Of a DNA stretch of 64,000 nt, positions 35,421 through 47,229 are shown in pieces (the first letter of the stretch is position 1; every line of letters begins with the position of its first letter). The position numbers and the translations under genes were made by a program. The notes under the pieces are model-generated. The model was not told where the DNA came from. It saw nothing but the letters and a program-made list of their open reading frames with translations, and did no database searches. Origin of the DNA: Juglans regia (lineage: Eukaryota; Streptophyta; Magnoliopsida; Fagales; Juglandaceae); the NCBI RefSeq assembly GCF_001411555.2, contig NW_023361991.1, positions 28,397 through 92,396 of the forward strand, written 5' to 3'.

Positions 35421-38400
35421 CCGTTTAGGACGTACCAATAATATGATATACCACAATAGAAAAATATAATATATAAATTAATAATAAATATGATATAATG
35501 TATCATTATTCATATAATAAAGAAAATTACAAATCAAATCACATCAAAGTGATTTAATAACAATTATATATAAAATCATTACATGTGAAAAATTCCTGAA
35601 CATTTAAACTCACAAAACATTTTGAAACTCAGTTACCGATAGATTAGCCAAACATAATTTGTACAGCTTTCCACAGTTCATTTCCCAGATGCCTTTTGTA
35701 AAAGTCTACTTCATCTCTTCATTTCACAAACAATGCAGAGAAGTGCTTATAGTACCATAACATCCCAATGCATGAGCGAGAGACATAAAAAATTGTCAAA
35801 TAATAGATGGAAAGTGGAAGAAGTTAACAAAATAAGAAGCACTATTGATCGATCTTTTTATTTCCCTTTTCCAAACATTTATATTTATATATATTTGCTC
35901 TAATTAATTCACTATGTTAATTAGATCCAACCAACCCAGTTCTTTTTGTCGAAAATAATGTAAGACATACGCTCAAAACACAAAAAAAAAAGTAATTATG
36001 GGGTACTGGCAAGTTATATAAAATATATTTCTTCCTACATTTCCCCACTTTCTGCATTTCTTCATGTCAACGTGTATGGGTACTGGCAAGTTATATAAAA
36101 TATTTAAGAAGAAATAAGTAATATTGAAGCAGTATTACATAGCTTGAAACAGAGCAGTCTGTTCTACATTTTAAAGGAAGATCAGATCACATGCCTGTCA
36201 ACTAATTAGGCCGCATCTGCAAAGTGGGAAAAAAAAAACAAAACTTGAGATCAGGATTTTTGATCCTCCAATGCATGCAGTCCCACAGAAACCTAGTTCA
36301 ACAAACTACATCAACAAACAATCATAAACATGAAGAAGCAAAGCTTGATGAAGATCATGGACATATGAAAAATGAGAGAGGAGTTACCGCGTCTTCGTAA
36401 CAATTTTTGCAAAGTCATGAGAGCAGAACCAAATAGGGGCTGTGCGACGGAGACTCTCCATGAGAGTAGCTACGAAGTGGCTGCAAGGTGGCTGGGAGGT
36501 GGCAGTGTAGTGTGGAAGCGTGGATAAATATTGTGATGAGAAAGAGAGAGAGAGAGAGAGAATATAGAGAAAAAGCATGATGTGAGGGGGTTTACTCATA
36601 AAATGGCGTGGGATCGAAGTTACGGACAGTGGTGTTAAACATCGATCAACTGGGCGGTGGAGGCTTGTTTTCCGCCTCATGGCGTGTTCTGTTGCTGCTT
36701 GCGATGGCATTGTGGCCCAACTGTAGCAAGACATTGCCCTCGGTTTGGAGATAATGCTATGTTCTTCTTGCTTAAAACAGAGGCTGCTACAGGATCGGTA
36801 CTTATATATATGCTGATGGTTGATGGTTCTTCGCGTACTCTCACATGTGGCTTCCAATGCAGATTTCCAAGCACAGAAGGTGGTGGCGCCGTTGGTTGGA
36901 GGGACTTCCATTGTGCATGAGAGGACTCGGCAGCATTGGGTGGTGGTCATACGCGGCTCTTGTGATTTGTCATGGCTGATCTTCTCGTGATGCAGCAGCA
37001 TGGAGTAACAACGTGAGGCAGAGGCTGATCTAGGCGTTGCTTGGTGGTTCTTTGGTTCAGGATGGTAGTGGCGTGGAGAAGTTGTGGCAGTGGCTGGTCT
37101 TGTCCGGTTCTCCTTCGATGAAGGTTGACGAGTGTGTGGGCAAGGCTGGCATCTCGTTGGTTGATGGCTTGGGCGGGGCTGAATCTCGTTGGCTGATACT
37201 CATGATCTGAAACTCTGGAACATTGAAGGAATAAAGGTGCTTCATACTATAATTTGCAGTGTTGCCCGTGAGAGGGACATTTAAATTTCATGAAAAACTG
37301 AGGTAGCGCACCAACTTAAATTTTCATTAGTTTTCATTAGTTCATTTGGGAAGTGGCGGAACCACGTTTAGGGCCCGAAAAAAATAAATGTAAAATTCAA
37401 TATATATAGAAATGTCTCTCTCTAATTTTTCTTCTTATAGTTCTTAAATTTTGTATACTTTCTATGTAATATCTATTTTCAAAGATGTGATCCCATCAAT
37501 ATTAAATTAAAATTAATAAGAGAAATAATAAACTTATTAATTTCTATTTATTTTACATAAATGTGTCATACAGTAAAAAAATCGGCCCTCTTCAAAGAAA
37601 TTGTTGGTTCCACCACTTTCTTTCTAATTTTTTGACTAATATTATGTATGTACGCCTCTTTCTTTCTAATGTGTTTACTAATATTATGCTTGATCAGTAC
37701 TCTCTGTAATTGAAATGTTAATATAATATTTTTTGTATTATATATAATTATATTATATAATATATATAATAATATTTTATTATATATAAGATAATGTTAT
37801 TATAATTTTCTGTTAATATAATATATATAATAAGGTTATTATAATCTTAAACATGAATATTTATTTGATTATATGCTTTAAGTAAAATATATATTAATAA
37901 CATTTTATGGCTTAATAAATTCTCAATATATTAATCCTTCTGATAATTATATTAGTAAATTAGTAATACTAATATACATTAGTATATAATGTACATTAAT
38001 TAAAATTTATACTTTATGGTCTTATACTAACACTCTATTACTATTAGTAATATACTTTAAGTCTATAAATAAATTATTATATAAATCACTATAGTATTAG
38101 TTATACTAATACTACATCACTTATGATACTATTAACTATATATAGTGATATAGTAATATTAATACTATTAATGATATAAACATATATACTATCAACACAA
38201 ACTCTTCAACACCGTTCTATATTGCCAATCAAATTGTGGCCGCCTAGCCAAAATACAAGGCTAACACAGGTAGATCGAATGATCAAGAAATTGCTTAAGA
38301 TCTTCGACATCAAATTAATAGAACTTGACCACTAGACCACAAACTCTTAACTCCTGGTTTTAAAAAATAGGTTAATGTAGTTAGACTAATGCCGGAATAG

Positions 38401-38960
38401 ACCTTGAAATAACACGGATATATACAACTTGACCAGTAAACCTTAAAATAACTTTAGCTTCAAGCTGATATAATGTACGGAATGCAATTCACGCAAATTT
38501 ACTAGAATCATTTATTTGTCCAAAACTAAATTAACCCAGCCTTTTATCTGGACATAAACCCTTAAAATAAAGCCCACTAAGCTCTACTAAGAGAAATAAA
38601 GAAGATTCTTAAATTTTCCCCAAGTAGAAATTTATTAAAATGTAAACCTAACTTTTGAATTTGAAGCCTCTAGGCCTGGCAAAGTGTCATTGTAGGTTGG
38701 CATGAGGCTGCCAAGTGTTACTTCTATTTTCTTCTTTGGCTTCTACCAAACTCTCTTATTCTTTTTTTTTTTTTTTTCATTTCTTCCCATGTAGCCTTCC
38801 TCTTTAGCAGCACTTATGTTTCATTATTCTTTTTTTTTTTCTTTTTCCTTTTTCCCTGTTGCATTAACAGTAGTGATTATTAAATAATATATCTTTATCA
38901 GTTTTAGACTTCAATATTGTTGTGATCTAATTTTTTTTCAAATTTAAAGAAAAATAAGAC
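35421..38960. other. AT-rich DNA with no supported gene
   Basis: Holds a (GA)n run near 36541-36560 and a moderate-GC block at 36640-37240 with a 205-codon minus-strand open frame (36384-37001) of no recognisable composition. Very AT-rich DNA with TATATAATA repeats follows at 37680-38200. The 34474 element may extend into it. Confidence 0.55.
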
Positions 38961-38987
38961 TAAATTTTTAGCCTCGATTTTACGTTC

Positions 38988-39973
38988 TTGACGTTCACCT
39001 CGATTTTATGTCGTGGACTCAAGCACATCGCTATATTCTCTTCAACTCTGATGATTTCACTCCATTCCGCCGCCGAACAGTTTGTGGAGATGGTTGCTAA
39101 GGACCGCGAGGTTCTTGAGGAGGAGCTTAGGGCTCAGCGGGCATTGAACAATCTTATGCATTTGAAGGCAAAAGAGATGAGCAACGACCTCCATGACCTG
39201 TCCGTGGAGTGTGACTCCTTGGAGGAGGATAATGAGTTCTGTTGCAGAAGATGCAGGCTCATAGAAAGGAGATCAAAGCGAAGGATCGGGAGATCAGGTC
39301 AAAGGGTCATGAGATCAAGCTGAAGGAGTAAGAGATCAAGCTAAAGGATCAAGCAATAAAGCTGAGGGACCTGGAGATCGAGGAGAGGGAGCTCAAGCTT
39401 GCGTCGAAGACTCGGGAGTTACTATCTACTAGGAAGGAGCTCGATGACCTTTATAAGGGGTTCGAACTGCTTCTCACTGAGAGGTGGAATGCCCAGGCTG
39501 AAGTTGAGGGGCTGGAGTGTCAGTTGGAGTCTGTCCAGGAGGAGCTGAGCAAGTACAAAGAGGCAATCGAGACGCTGGCTAGAGAGAAGAGGCACGCCAC
39601 CGAGGAGCGTTCTTGATTGCTTCACAAGTATTTCAGGCTTACTATGTTGACGTAGAAATTAAGGATTTTGGCTCGTTGGCTCCAAATCGAAGCTACCCAT
39701 TTGGAGTCTTCTCTGGATGTCGCTCGGCAATGGGCGGATCTTATTGAGTCCCAACTTCGATTGGCCCCTGCCCTCCTTAATGAAGCTTGGGGCTATGGAT
39801 ATAGAGAAGGTCTTGAGCGCATGAGAGACCAAATGAAGGAGAACCTCGCTACTGACCTTCGCACCTTCGACCTTCAAACACTTCCACTCGATTGCAAGTC
39901 TTATCGCCATATGAAGTCCTTAGGCAGAGAAAAGATGCCTCTAGCCTTTCGTGGTGCTCCTCCAAAGTTTTAG
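38988..39973 (+). pseudogene. Antisense coiled-coil ORF of the Tat-type element
   Basis: This ORF lies on the + strand, opposite to the retrotransposon genes. The recognisable reading starts near 39060 (AAEQFVEMVAKDREVLEEEL) and, after a frameshift near 39245, continues as a long coiled coil with EIKLKDQAIKLRDLEIEE-type heptads. It ends, after further stops, with ARWLQIEATHLESSLDVARQ and GYREGLERMRDQMKENLATD (stop at 39971-39973). The C-terminal 101 residues are open. Plant Tat elements such as Retand carry antisense ORFs of this kind, some related to a plant transposon domain. Its role is unknown. The frameshift and two in-frame stops make it a relic. Confidence 0.6.
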
Positions 39974-40205
39974 TTCCAATTTTTTCTTTTCCTGTACCTT
40001 CATGCTTGCATGGGCTTTTAATGTAATGAAAAATTAATATGTGAATATACCTTCTGTTTTGTTGATCATAATTGTGTTTTTACTTCCTTTGCTGCCTTTC
40101 TTTTTGCCTTCATCTTTCCTCATTTGTTATTTGTTGTTTTTTTTTATCCGTCCGTTTGTCAAGGCAGAGCTAAGGGCTTTGGACTTTATTTAATTCTTTA
40201 GAAGG

Positions 40206-40920
40206 GACCGGGCTTGTATCTTGCGAAGGTTTGCAAGTCCAGCCAAGGGACTGGCTCGTGTTCCGATTGGCTGTTGTTTAGTGCAGAGCTCGAGGACTCT
40301 GATCCTTAGCCAATGCATTGTAGGCAGCAATCTGGCACGAAGGTCGGCAAGTCAAGAGACTTGTGTTCCGACTGGCTGTTATTCGACCAGAAGTCATGGC
40401 TTTGGTCCTTAGCCAATTTCGTTCATGGCCAGTCAAGGGACTGGGCTTGTACCCCTTGAAGGTCGGCAAGTCCAGCCAAGGGACTAGCTTGTGTTCCGAC
40501 TAGCTGTTGTTTAAAGCAAAGATCGAGGGCTCTGATCCTTTGCCAATGCATCGCAGGCAACAACTTGGCACTAAGGTCAGCAAGTCAAGGGATTAGTGTT
40601 CCGACTAGCTTTTATTCGGGTAGAGCTCATTGCTCTGGTCCTTAGACAATTTCGTTCGTGGCTAGTCAAGGGACTAGGCTTGTACCCCGCGAAGGTCGGC
40701 AAGTCCAGCTAAGGGACTGGCTTGTGTTCCGACTAGCTGTTGTTTAGGGCAGAGCTTGAAGGCTCTGATCCTTAGCCAATGCATTGCAGGTAGCAACCTG
40801 GCACAAAGGTTGGCAAGTCAAGGGACTTGTGTTCCGACTTACTGTTATTTGGGCAGAGCACATGGCTTTGGTCCTTAGCTAATTTCGTTTGTGGCCAGTC
40901 AAAGGACTGGGCTTGTTGAA
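40206..40920 (-). repeat. 232-bp tandem repeat, about three copies, downstream of integrase
   Basis: Units start at about 40206, 40437 and 40670, each beginning GGGAC(T/C)(G/A)GGCTTGTA on the + strand and containing GTTCCGACT(G/A)GCTGTT and CTTAGCCAAT, with a partial start at 40903. The repeat begins inside the end of the integrase reading frame. Confidence 0.9.
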
Positions 40921-41500
40921 GTACTGTTCGACCTTTCGTTTGTTAGTGGATGTTCGGTTTGCTACGTCTTCTCGTTTCTCTTCTAAGAAATCCAAGTTTT
41001 CTTTCAACTCTTCATCGTTGCGCTCCGGGTTAAAGTGTTGTACCCGATATGTAGGTATTGCCACCTCTGGTAGGATCACGGCTTCGGTCCCATAAACGAG
41101 GGTGAAGGGTGTTTCCCCCATGGCGGTCCTGACTGATGTTCGGTAGGCCCATAGTATACTAGGGAGTTCTTCGGCCCATCTACCTTTTCGTTTTCCCAGC
41201 TTTTTTTTTTTTAAATGTTGAGCAGCATTTTGTTAGTGGCTTCTACTTGTCTATTCAACTACGGGTGTCCTGGGGATGAATATTTAGTTTTGATCATGAG
41301 TTCTGAACACCAATCTCGATAATGGGAGCAATCAAACTATCTTTCATTATCCGATATAAAGTTTTGAGGAATTCCAAATCGGCAGATTATAGATTTCCAG
41401 ATGAACATTGTGATTGCTCAAGTTGTGATTGTTGCCAATGTTTCTGCCTCCGCCCATTTTGTGAAGTGGTTCCTAAAGACTCCTTCATGTATTTCAACTA
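40880..41500 (-). pseudogene. Gypsy integrase fragment
   Basis: The minus strand shows FTKWAEAE, FGIPQNFISDNE, YSSPGHP and VEATNKMLL-type integrase core motifs across broken frames near 41470-41220. The open C-terminal segment MGETPFTLVYGTEAVILPEV starts at 41121. Integrase would insert the cDNA into the genome. Stops and a poly-T run near 41200 break it. Confidence 0.8.
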
Positions 41501-41507
41501 GCACGTA

Positions 41508-42080
41508 TTAGGCTTGCTCGGATGGTATAGATCTTAGGAGTGGCTCGGCGAAGCCTTTCCTATACAGGGTTTCTTCCACCAATGCGAAGTGAGCTGCTCT
41601 ATTCCTGATCTTTCGTGCTTTTTCCTGGTCATCCAAAATGTCGATGGGCCATTCTAGGAGTGGTGATATCTGGACTGTGGTTACCCTGATTCCGATAGCT
41701 AGCATATCGATTTCCTGAACTGTGGTGTCTTTGCCAAGCAATCTGCTTTACAGTTTTCTCCTTTTGGGATTTGTTGGATGTGGGAATATTGGAAGAGGTC
41801 ATGCTCCTTTTCTACTCGTTGGAGGTACTTTTTCATATTTTCTCCTTTAGCAATAAATTGTTCTGTTACCTGGCCAACCACCATCTGGGAGTTAGCTTTT
41901 ACTTCAACCTCAGTAGCACCTAATGACCGGGCTATTGTCAAACCCGCCAGTAGTGCCTCATACTTGGCTTCGTTGTTGGTGACCTTGAAGCTGAGCTTGA
42001 TTTGTATTTGAGTTCCTCTCCGGATTATGTGATTATGTGCACCCCTACTCCCCCCCAGCTAGGCAGGATGAGCTGTCGAC
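41508..42080 (-). pseudogene. Second (archaeal-type) RNase H domain and linker
   Basis: Minus-strand frames read SFKVTNNEAKYEALLAGL, IARSLGATEVEVKANSQMVV and IPKGENCKADCLAK, the usual pattern of the additional RNase H of Tat elements. The linker toward integrase continues to 41508 (AHFALVEETLYRKGFAEPLL). Frames are interrupted near 41700 and 42060. Confidence 0.75.
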
Positions 42081-43400
42081 TTAGACTTGCCAGGGTTTGC
42101 CTTGGGCTGCAATAGTTATTTCTTCTGGAAAGTTTGAGAATTCAGCCATGAAATCTACCAACACCTGCCCTTTAATAGTAGTATGGGAAAGGTATTCGAT
42201 TTCTAACTCACTTAATTCAATTGCCCAGTTAGTCATTTGGCCAGATATATAAGGTTTCTTCAATATTTTCCATAGTGAGACATCTATGAGTATCTTTATT
42301 GGGTGGGCCTGGAAATATGGCCTTAGTTTTCTGGTGGCGATGACGAACGCGAATGCCAACATCTCCGTTCGAGGATATTTGGCCTCTGCTCCTCGAAAGG
42401 CTCTGCTTATGTAGTAGACCAGCCACTGGACCCCTTCTTCGCTCCGAGTTAGGACAGCAGATATGGCATTCGGTGACACTGCCAGATATGCGGTTAGGTC
42501 CTCCCTAGCATTGGTTTGACTGAGGAGCGGTGGATGGGCTATGTATTCTTTTAACTTGATGAAGGCCCGACCACACTCGTCGTCCCATTCTTGTGCTTTC
42601 CTAAGGATGTTGAAGAAATAAAGAAAACGGTCGATTGACCTTGCAATGAAAGGGTTCAGGATAGCTACTTTTCCTGCCAACCTTTGGACTTCGTTGATAG
42701 TCCCTGGTTGCGGCATATTCACAATTGCCTTGACCTTCTCGGGATTGGCCTCGATTCCACTCTTGGAGACCATGCCCAAGAATTTCCCTGACTCGACGCC
42801 GAAGGCACATTTTAACGTGTTGAGCTTCATTTTGTATTTTCTGAGCACTCTGAAGGCTTCTTTGTGATCGTTAAGATGTTGTTCGGGTTTTCTACTCTTG
42901 ACCAGAAGGTCGTCCACGTAGACTTTCATATTACGCCCGATTTCATCTTTGAACATTTGGTTGACCAATCTCTGGCATGTTGGCCCTGAGTTTTTTAGAC
43001 CGAATGGCATTGCCTTGTAGCAGTAGAGTCCCCGGTCGGTCATGGAAGTCATTTTTTCTTCATCATCGGTGTTCATTTTGATTTGGTTGTATCCTGAGTA
43101 TGCGTCAATGAAGCTAAGCTGGGGGTGCTCAGCCGTCGAATCTACTATTAAATCTATCCGCGACAGGGGAAAGCAGTCCTTCATGCATGCTTTATTCAAG
43201 TCAGTGAAGTCCACGCACATCCTCCATGTTCTGCTTGCTTTCTCCATGACAATGTTAGAGAGCCACTCAGGGTAATGTACCTCTCTTATGAACCTTGCAG
43301 CCAGGAGCCGGTCTACTTCGTCAGCGATGGCCGCATACTCGTTAAAACAATAAAAATAAGCTATGTGGTTTGACAAACACAACCTAAGGTCCCCATTCAA
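42081..43400 (-). CDS. Gypsy reverse transcriptase-RNase H fragment, 439-residue open frame
   Basis: RT motifs occur in order: VDRLLAARFIREVHYPEWLS (N-terminal), CVDFTDLNKAC, FIDAYSGYNQI, MPFGLKNSG, YVDDLLVKS (catalytic YVDD), and FLGMVSKSGIEANPEKV. Then comes the connection domain and first RNase H: AVLTRSEEG, VYYISRAF and LRPYFQAHPIKILID. The frame is open from 43400, but the first 20 or so residues are not RT-like, and true homology begins at about 43343. Gag and protease are missing upstream, so it is a truncated fragment. The uninterrupted frame suggests a younger insertion than elements 1 and 2. Confidence 0.85.
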   Translation of the reverse strand: MNGDLRLCLSNHIAYFYCFNEYAAIADEVDRLLAARFIREVHYPEWLSNIVMEKASRTWRMCVDFTDLNKACMKDCFPLSRIDLIVDSTAEHPQLSFIDAYSGYNQIKMNTDDEEKMTSMTDRGLYCYKAMPFGLKNSGPTCQRLVNQMFKDEIGRNMKVYVDDLLVKSRKPEQHLNDHKEAFRVLRKYKMKLNTLKCAFGVESGKFLGMVSKSGIEANPEKVKAIVNMPQPGTINEVQRLAGKVAILNPFIARSIDRFLYFFNILRKAQEWDDECGRAFIKLKEYIAHPPLLSQTNAREDLTAYLAVSPNAISAVLTRSEEGVQWLVYYISRAFRGAEAKYPRTEMLAFAFVIATRKLRPYFQAHPIKILIDVSLWKILKKPYISGQMTNWAIELSELEIEYLSHTTIKGQVLVDFMAEFSNFPEEITIAAQGKPWQV

Positions 43401-44088
43401 AATACCTAGTATTTTGGAGCATGCTTCTAATAGTGAAGACGCGGGGGGTTGTTCTAAGATGTGCAGAGTCTTCTCAGCATTTGTTTTTTTTCATCTCACA
43501 TTATTTTCTTCAACGGTTTCAAATTACATTTATGAGCTTGCTCTCTTCTTTTTCTTTTTATCCTTCATTTATGGTTGATATTCACGCATCTAAAAGTAGA
43601 CCTTCATAATATATTTTCATTACAACTTTACGAAATCCAATGGCGGCTTTTATATAAAATCTCCATTAGAAAGCAAACAAACTGAAATGGATTGAAAATG
43701 ATTGATTCCACTACAATGTTCAGTTGGGGTTGGTAAGGAGACGACAGAGGGGCGCATCTGAATGGAAGATTTGGGGGAGAAGGTGGAAAACGTGGGAGTA
43801 GCCTTCACAACGAATTGTTTTGGAAAAAAAAAATGCTAGCTCAACTGGTGTGTGGTGTTGAAGACATAAGTGGCCTAAGAGTAGAATTACTCCCACACTA
43901 TATATTTAGTTTAAAAGTAGATGCATGCATGCACCCCTCCACTCCTATTCCAACTCTTAACTCAGACTAGCTATAGGGACCATTCGTATGTTTAACTATA
44001 TAGTCATCTCAGGGTCGGGTCCTGCGCGCCTACCTACCTATGCCTTACTTACAGTTTTCGGATTGGTTGGATTTATAGAATATACAGG
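43401..44088. other. Intergenic segment without a supported gene
   Basis: Only short incidental open frames. There is no recognisable element apart from ATGCATGCATGCA near 43920. Confidence 0.6.
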
Positions 44089-44439
44089 AGGTGTTTGGAA
44101 ACAAATTTCATCTAATTTTTTTCTTAAATATCATTTAAAAAAAATACTTTCAAATTAATTATTACAAATTTTCCAAACTTTCAAATAAAAAATAATTCAA
44201 TTTTTTCAATTCTCAAAACAAAAAGAATATTAAAAGATTATTTTCTAACAATATTTTAACTTTATAATATTTTTGTTTAACTTTTTTTCTCTCCTTTCCC
44301 AAATAATACTTAACTCAAACTATCATACTACTATCACTACAACAAATAAGGTCTTTTGGAACGAAAATTTTCATCCCAAAAAACTGGCATTTCATCGTAA
44401 AGTATATTTTGGGATGAAAAAAAACTATCCCAAGCTCGC

Positions 44440-44760
44440 CCTTATAAAACTGTCCCAAAAGGTATTTTTTTTCTGGGACGATTTAAATTCGTTTAAGAAA
44501 TTCGTTCGAACGTCGTAAATAACGTTTGAACAATGAGGAACTGTTCGAACAGATATTTCATGGTCGGTCGATCGATACCTGTCCGTTCGACCAAATACAC
44601 ATGAAGAAATGTTCGAAGAAAAAAATTGACAATCGAATGCAAATAGTGAATTGCCTATTTGAACTCGTTCGAATGGCGTGCAAGTTTTTACCATTCGAAC
44701 TCTAACTTGCGATGTTCGAACGGTTGTGTCCGATTTATATATGTTCGAACGTTTGATGAG
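44440..44760. repeat. Left subterminal TTCGAAC repeats of the CACTA element
   Basis: Motifs related to CGTTCGAACG occur about ten times in both orientations (near 44502, 44522, 44542, 44584, 44610, 44669, 44692, 44715 and 44744). In En/Spm-type elements such subterminal repeats bind the TnpA-type protein. Confidence 0.75.
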
Positions 44761-44966
44761 AGTTTGAAAGGTTATTATTTTCTTGGACAATACTAATTTA
44801 AAACCAAATAGATATTTATATTTTAAAAATACAATACAAATCGTTCAATATAAATAAAACTAATCTAATAAGTTAGAACTAAATAAATAAAATGCTAATA
44901 ATACTAATAAAATTATTAGTACATGATATATAATTATTCAATCTGTAAAAACACTTCTAATGAAAT

Positions 44967-46800
44967 TCAATTGTTTGCAGGCTTGAATTGTTGCATAATA
45001 AGCATTTGTATTTGAAGCTGCGTCTGTCTTTGTTGTTCTTGGATTTGGAGTTGCATCTTTTTTTGTTGATCTTCTTGCTGTTTTATGCGCATCTCCATGT
45101 CTGCTTGTTTCGTCAATTGAGCCTCTAACTTCTGCTGTTTTGCCATCAATTATTCGATCATAGAATTTGCATTCTCTAAGAGCATTAGCATTGGTTTATG
45201 CATATGCATATGCAAAATTACCTCTTTTGCATATCCACTTTGTCATTCAAGCAAAATTCTCACATTGGCTTATGCATATTTGAAACAAAATAATAATAAA
45301 ATATTATTATTTTATTATTATTACTTTTTTGCTAAAATCTATTTTTTTATATATATTTTACAATTAACATCCACTACATACATTTGACATTAATAATACA
45401 AATATAATAATAAAAAATATAATTTTTTAATAATAATATATTAAAAATATAATAAAATGAAAAAATATATATATAATATATTATAATAATAAAATGAATG
45501 TGCAAGTGAATGTTTTTTTTGTTGTTGAAGGAGTTAGAAAATGAAAGGATTGTGTGAGAGAGAGTGGGAGGAGAGAGAATTAATTATTAAAATATAATAT
45601 GTAGGGTGAATAGTTGTTATCTAAATTTAGATAACAACTGTTCATAGGTAGCCAAATTTATAGATATGCATAAGCCAATGTGGATGATTTTAGGGTCATA
45701 TTATCCAAATATGACTTTAGATATGGATATGCATAGACCAATGCCAATGCTCTAATGCAATGGTAGTAGTGCTTGACGTTGATAAAGATCCTGAAGGCTT
45801 TACACAACGACCCAAACCCCTCAAGTAGCCCGAACGTTGACCTAGAACTTGTATAAAATTTTCAACATCACTCATTGATGAATTATGATATGATGCAGCT
45901 TCAGCACGGAGGACAACCGTTTTATCCTACACAATGTATGAAATTAATATTGACACATAATTTAAATATAGTGAATTAAAAGAAATTATAATATTTACAT
46001 AATTCTCACAAGCATTGGGATGAGTCCACTCTGCATTACTATTAGTATGTGATGCAGCATATAATTTTGTCAAATCATAATTGGTGTCTGACTCTTTCTA
46101 CAAGAGACATTGTTAAGATATAAAGTCTATATTAAAAACAAACTATATAGAATGAAAAAAAAAATACATTATCAATTTCTGAGAGAGGCGATGGAAAGAT
46201 CTTGAGCCTGCATAAAAGTTGTAAGAGTTGGTAAGTGAAAATTACAAATATGATACATAAAAAATTCATTTAATTTATCTTATATAATGGATCCTCAAAC
46301 ATGTCGTAAAGTTTTCCTCATTCTTCAGGTCGGACATCCTGAAAAGGATGCTGGCGTGCATCTTCCTTGCTCTCGTACTTCTTGTAATGCTCGTGATACC
46401 TCGCCTTATACTTGCGGAATGGATACATATCAGCTCTTCGACAGTCCTACGGTCCTCTATTCGACCAAAATTTAGTTCAAAGTTATAATTGAAAAAGTAT
46501 ATACACAAACATATTTTCATTTAGAATATTAAATAATATCAATAAAATTTATTATTTAAATATTACGTACCAAACAACGCTTCTTTATAAGCTCTTTCAC
46601 ATCTTGCGGGACTTTATGCCATGAACTCGTAGCCAAATGTGCATAAGTTCGTGTAAGAGCACCCACATGCGATCCAAGCCAAGCTGCTTGTTGTCCTTCG
46701 CCTCCGGTATGTTCGTCAGGAATGCTAACATTAATCTTACCTACTTTACGATATTTCTCCAATGTCACGCCTCTAGTAGTGTCTCGTCCGTGACGAGATT
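44967..46800 (-). pseudogene. CACTA-associated Transposase_24-like gene, intron-containing, MITE-interrupted
   Basis: Minus-strand segments in order: KINVSIPDEHTGGEGQQA and SSWHKVPQDVKELIKKRCL (46768-46573), followed by GTACGT; FRKYKARYHEHYKKYESKE to FEDPLYK (about 46470-46280); a segment with ESDTNYDLTKLYAASHTN and EWTHPNACENYV (about 46100-46000); GQRSGYLRGLGR (near 45820); and a glutamine-rich C-terminus, MAKQQKLEAQLTKQ to 44967. This order matches the plant Transposase_24 family found in CACTA elements. An in-frame TGA at 46318-46320 replaces an expected tryptophan codon, and a 572-bp MITE interrupts the last part. Exon edges are approximate. Confidence 0.7.
45181..45752. mobile_element. 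PIF/Harbinger (Tourist)-type MITE nested in the CACTA element, 572 bp
   Basis: Terminal inverted repeats: GAGCATTAGCATTGGTTTAT on the left and, inverted, GAGCATTGGCATTGGTCTAT on the right. TAA flanks both ends (45178-45180 and 45753-45755), the 3-bp T(A/T)A duplication of this superfamily. The interior is AT-rich and has a near-palindrome at about 45610-45645 (AGTTGTTATCTAAATTTAGA). No ORF. Confidence 0.88.
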
Positions 46801-46830
46801 GTACTGTGATCTCTATAAAATAATATTAGT

Positions 46831-47225
46831 TTTTACAACTATTATCTTTTAAGTATTAATATGAGTTTAAGTATTATTAATTCTTATGTCTATTATTTTT
46901 AAGTTATTTATAATTTAATTTTATTATTTCTTAAGATAGTTGTAAGATAGTTTTTACAACAATTATCTTTTAAATATTAATATGAGTTTAAGTATTAATG
47001 ATTCATAGGTTTTTATAATATAATTTTAGCCCATTTTAAGTTAGTTGTAAGATAGTTTTTACAACTATTATATTTTAAATATTAATATGAGTTTAAGTAT
47101 TAATAATTCTTATATTTTTATAATATAATTCTAGCCCATTTTAAGTTAGTTGTAAGATACTTTTTACAACTATTATCTTTTAAATATTAATATAAGTTTA
47201 CGTATTATTAATTCTTACATATAAT
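46831..47225. repeat. Tandem repeat of about 105-120 bp, four copies, inside the CACTA element
   Basis: Copies start TTTTTACAAC(T/A)ATTAT at about 46831, 46951, 47056 and 47161, each containing ATTAATATGAGTTTAAGTAT or close to it. Confidence 0.85.
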
Positions 47226-47229
47226 ATAT

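Larger units (their letters stand above)
38950..43343 (-). mobile_element. 3' portion of a Tat-lineage Ty3/Gypsy retrotransposon, element 3
   Basis: Read on the minus strand: RT, RNase H, a second RNase H, integrase, a 232-bp tandem repeat, and an ORF on the opposite strand. A second RNase H and an antisense ORF downstream of integrase are established marks of the plant Tat lineage. The 5' half (LTR, gag, protease) is absent and homology starts exactly at the RT N-terminus near 43343. The 3' LTR could not be delimited, so the lower boundary is approximate. Confidence 0.8.

Noticed and set aside
36384..37001. 205-codon minus-strand open frame as a gene
   Set aside because: No domain, a low-complexity SLSLSFSS run from the (GA)n tract, and no supporting promoter or splice context.
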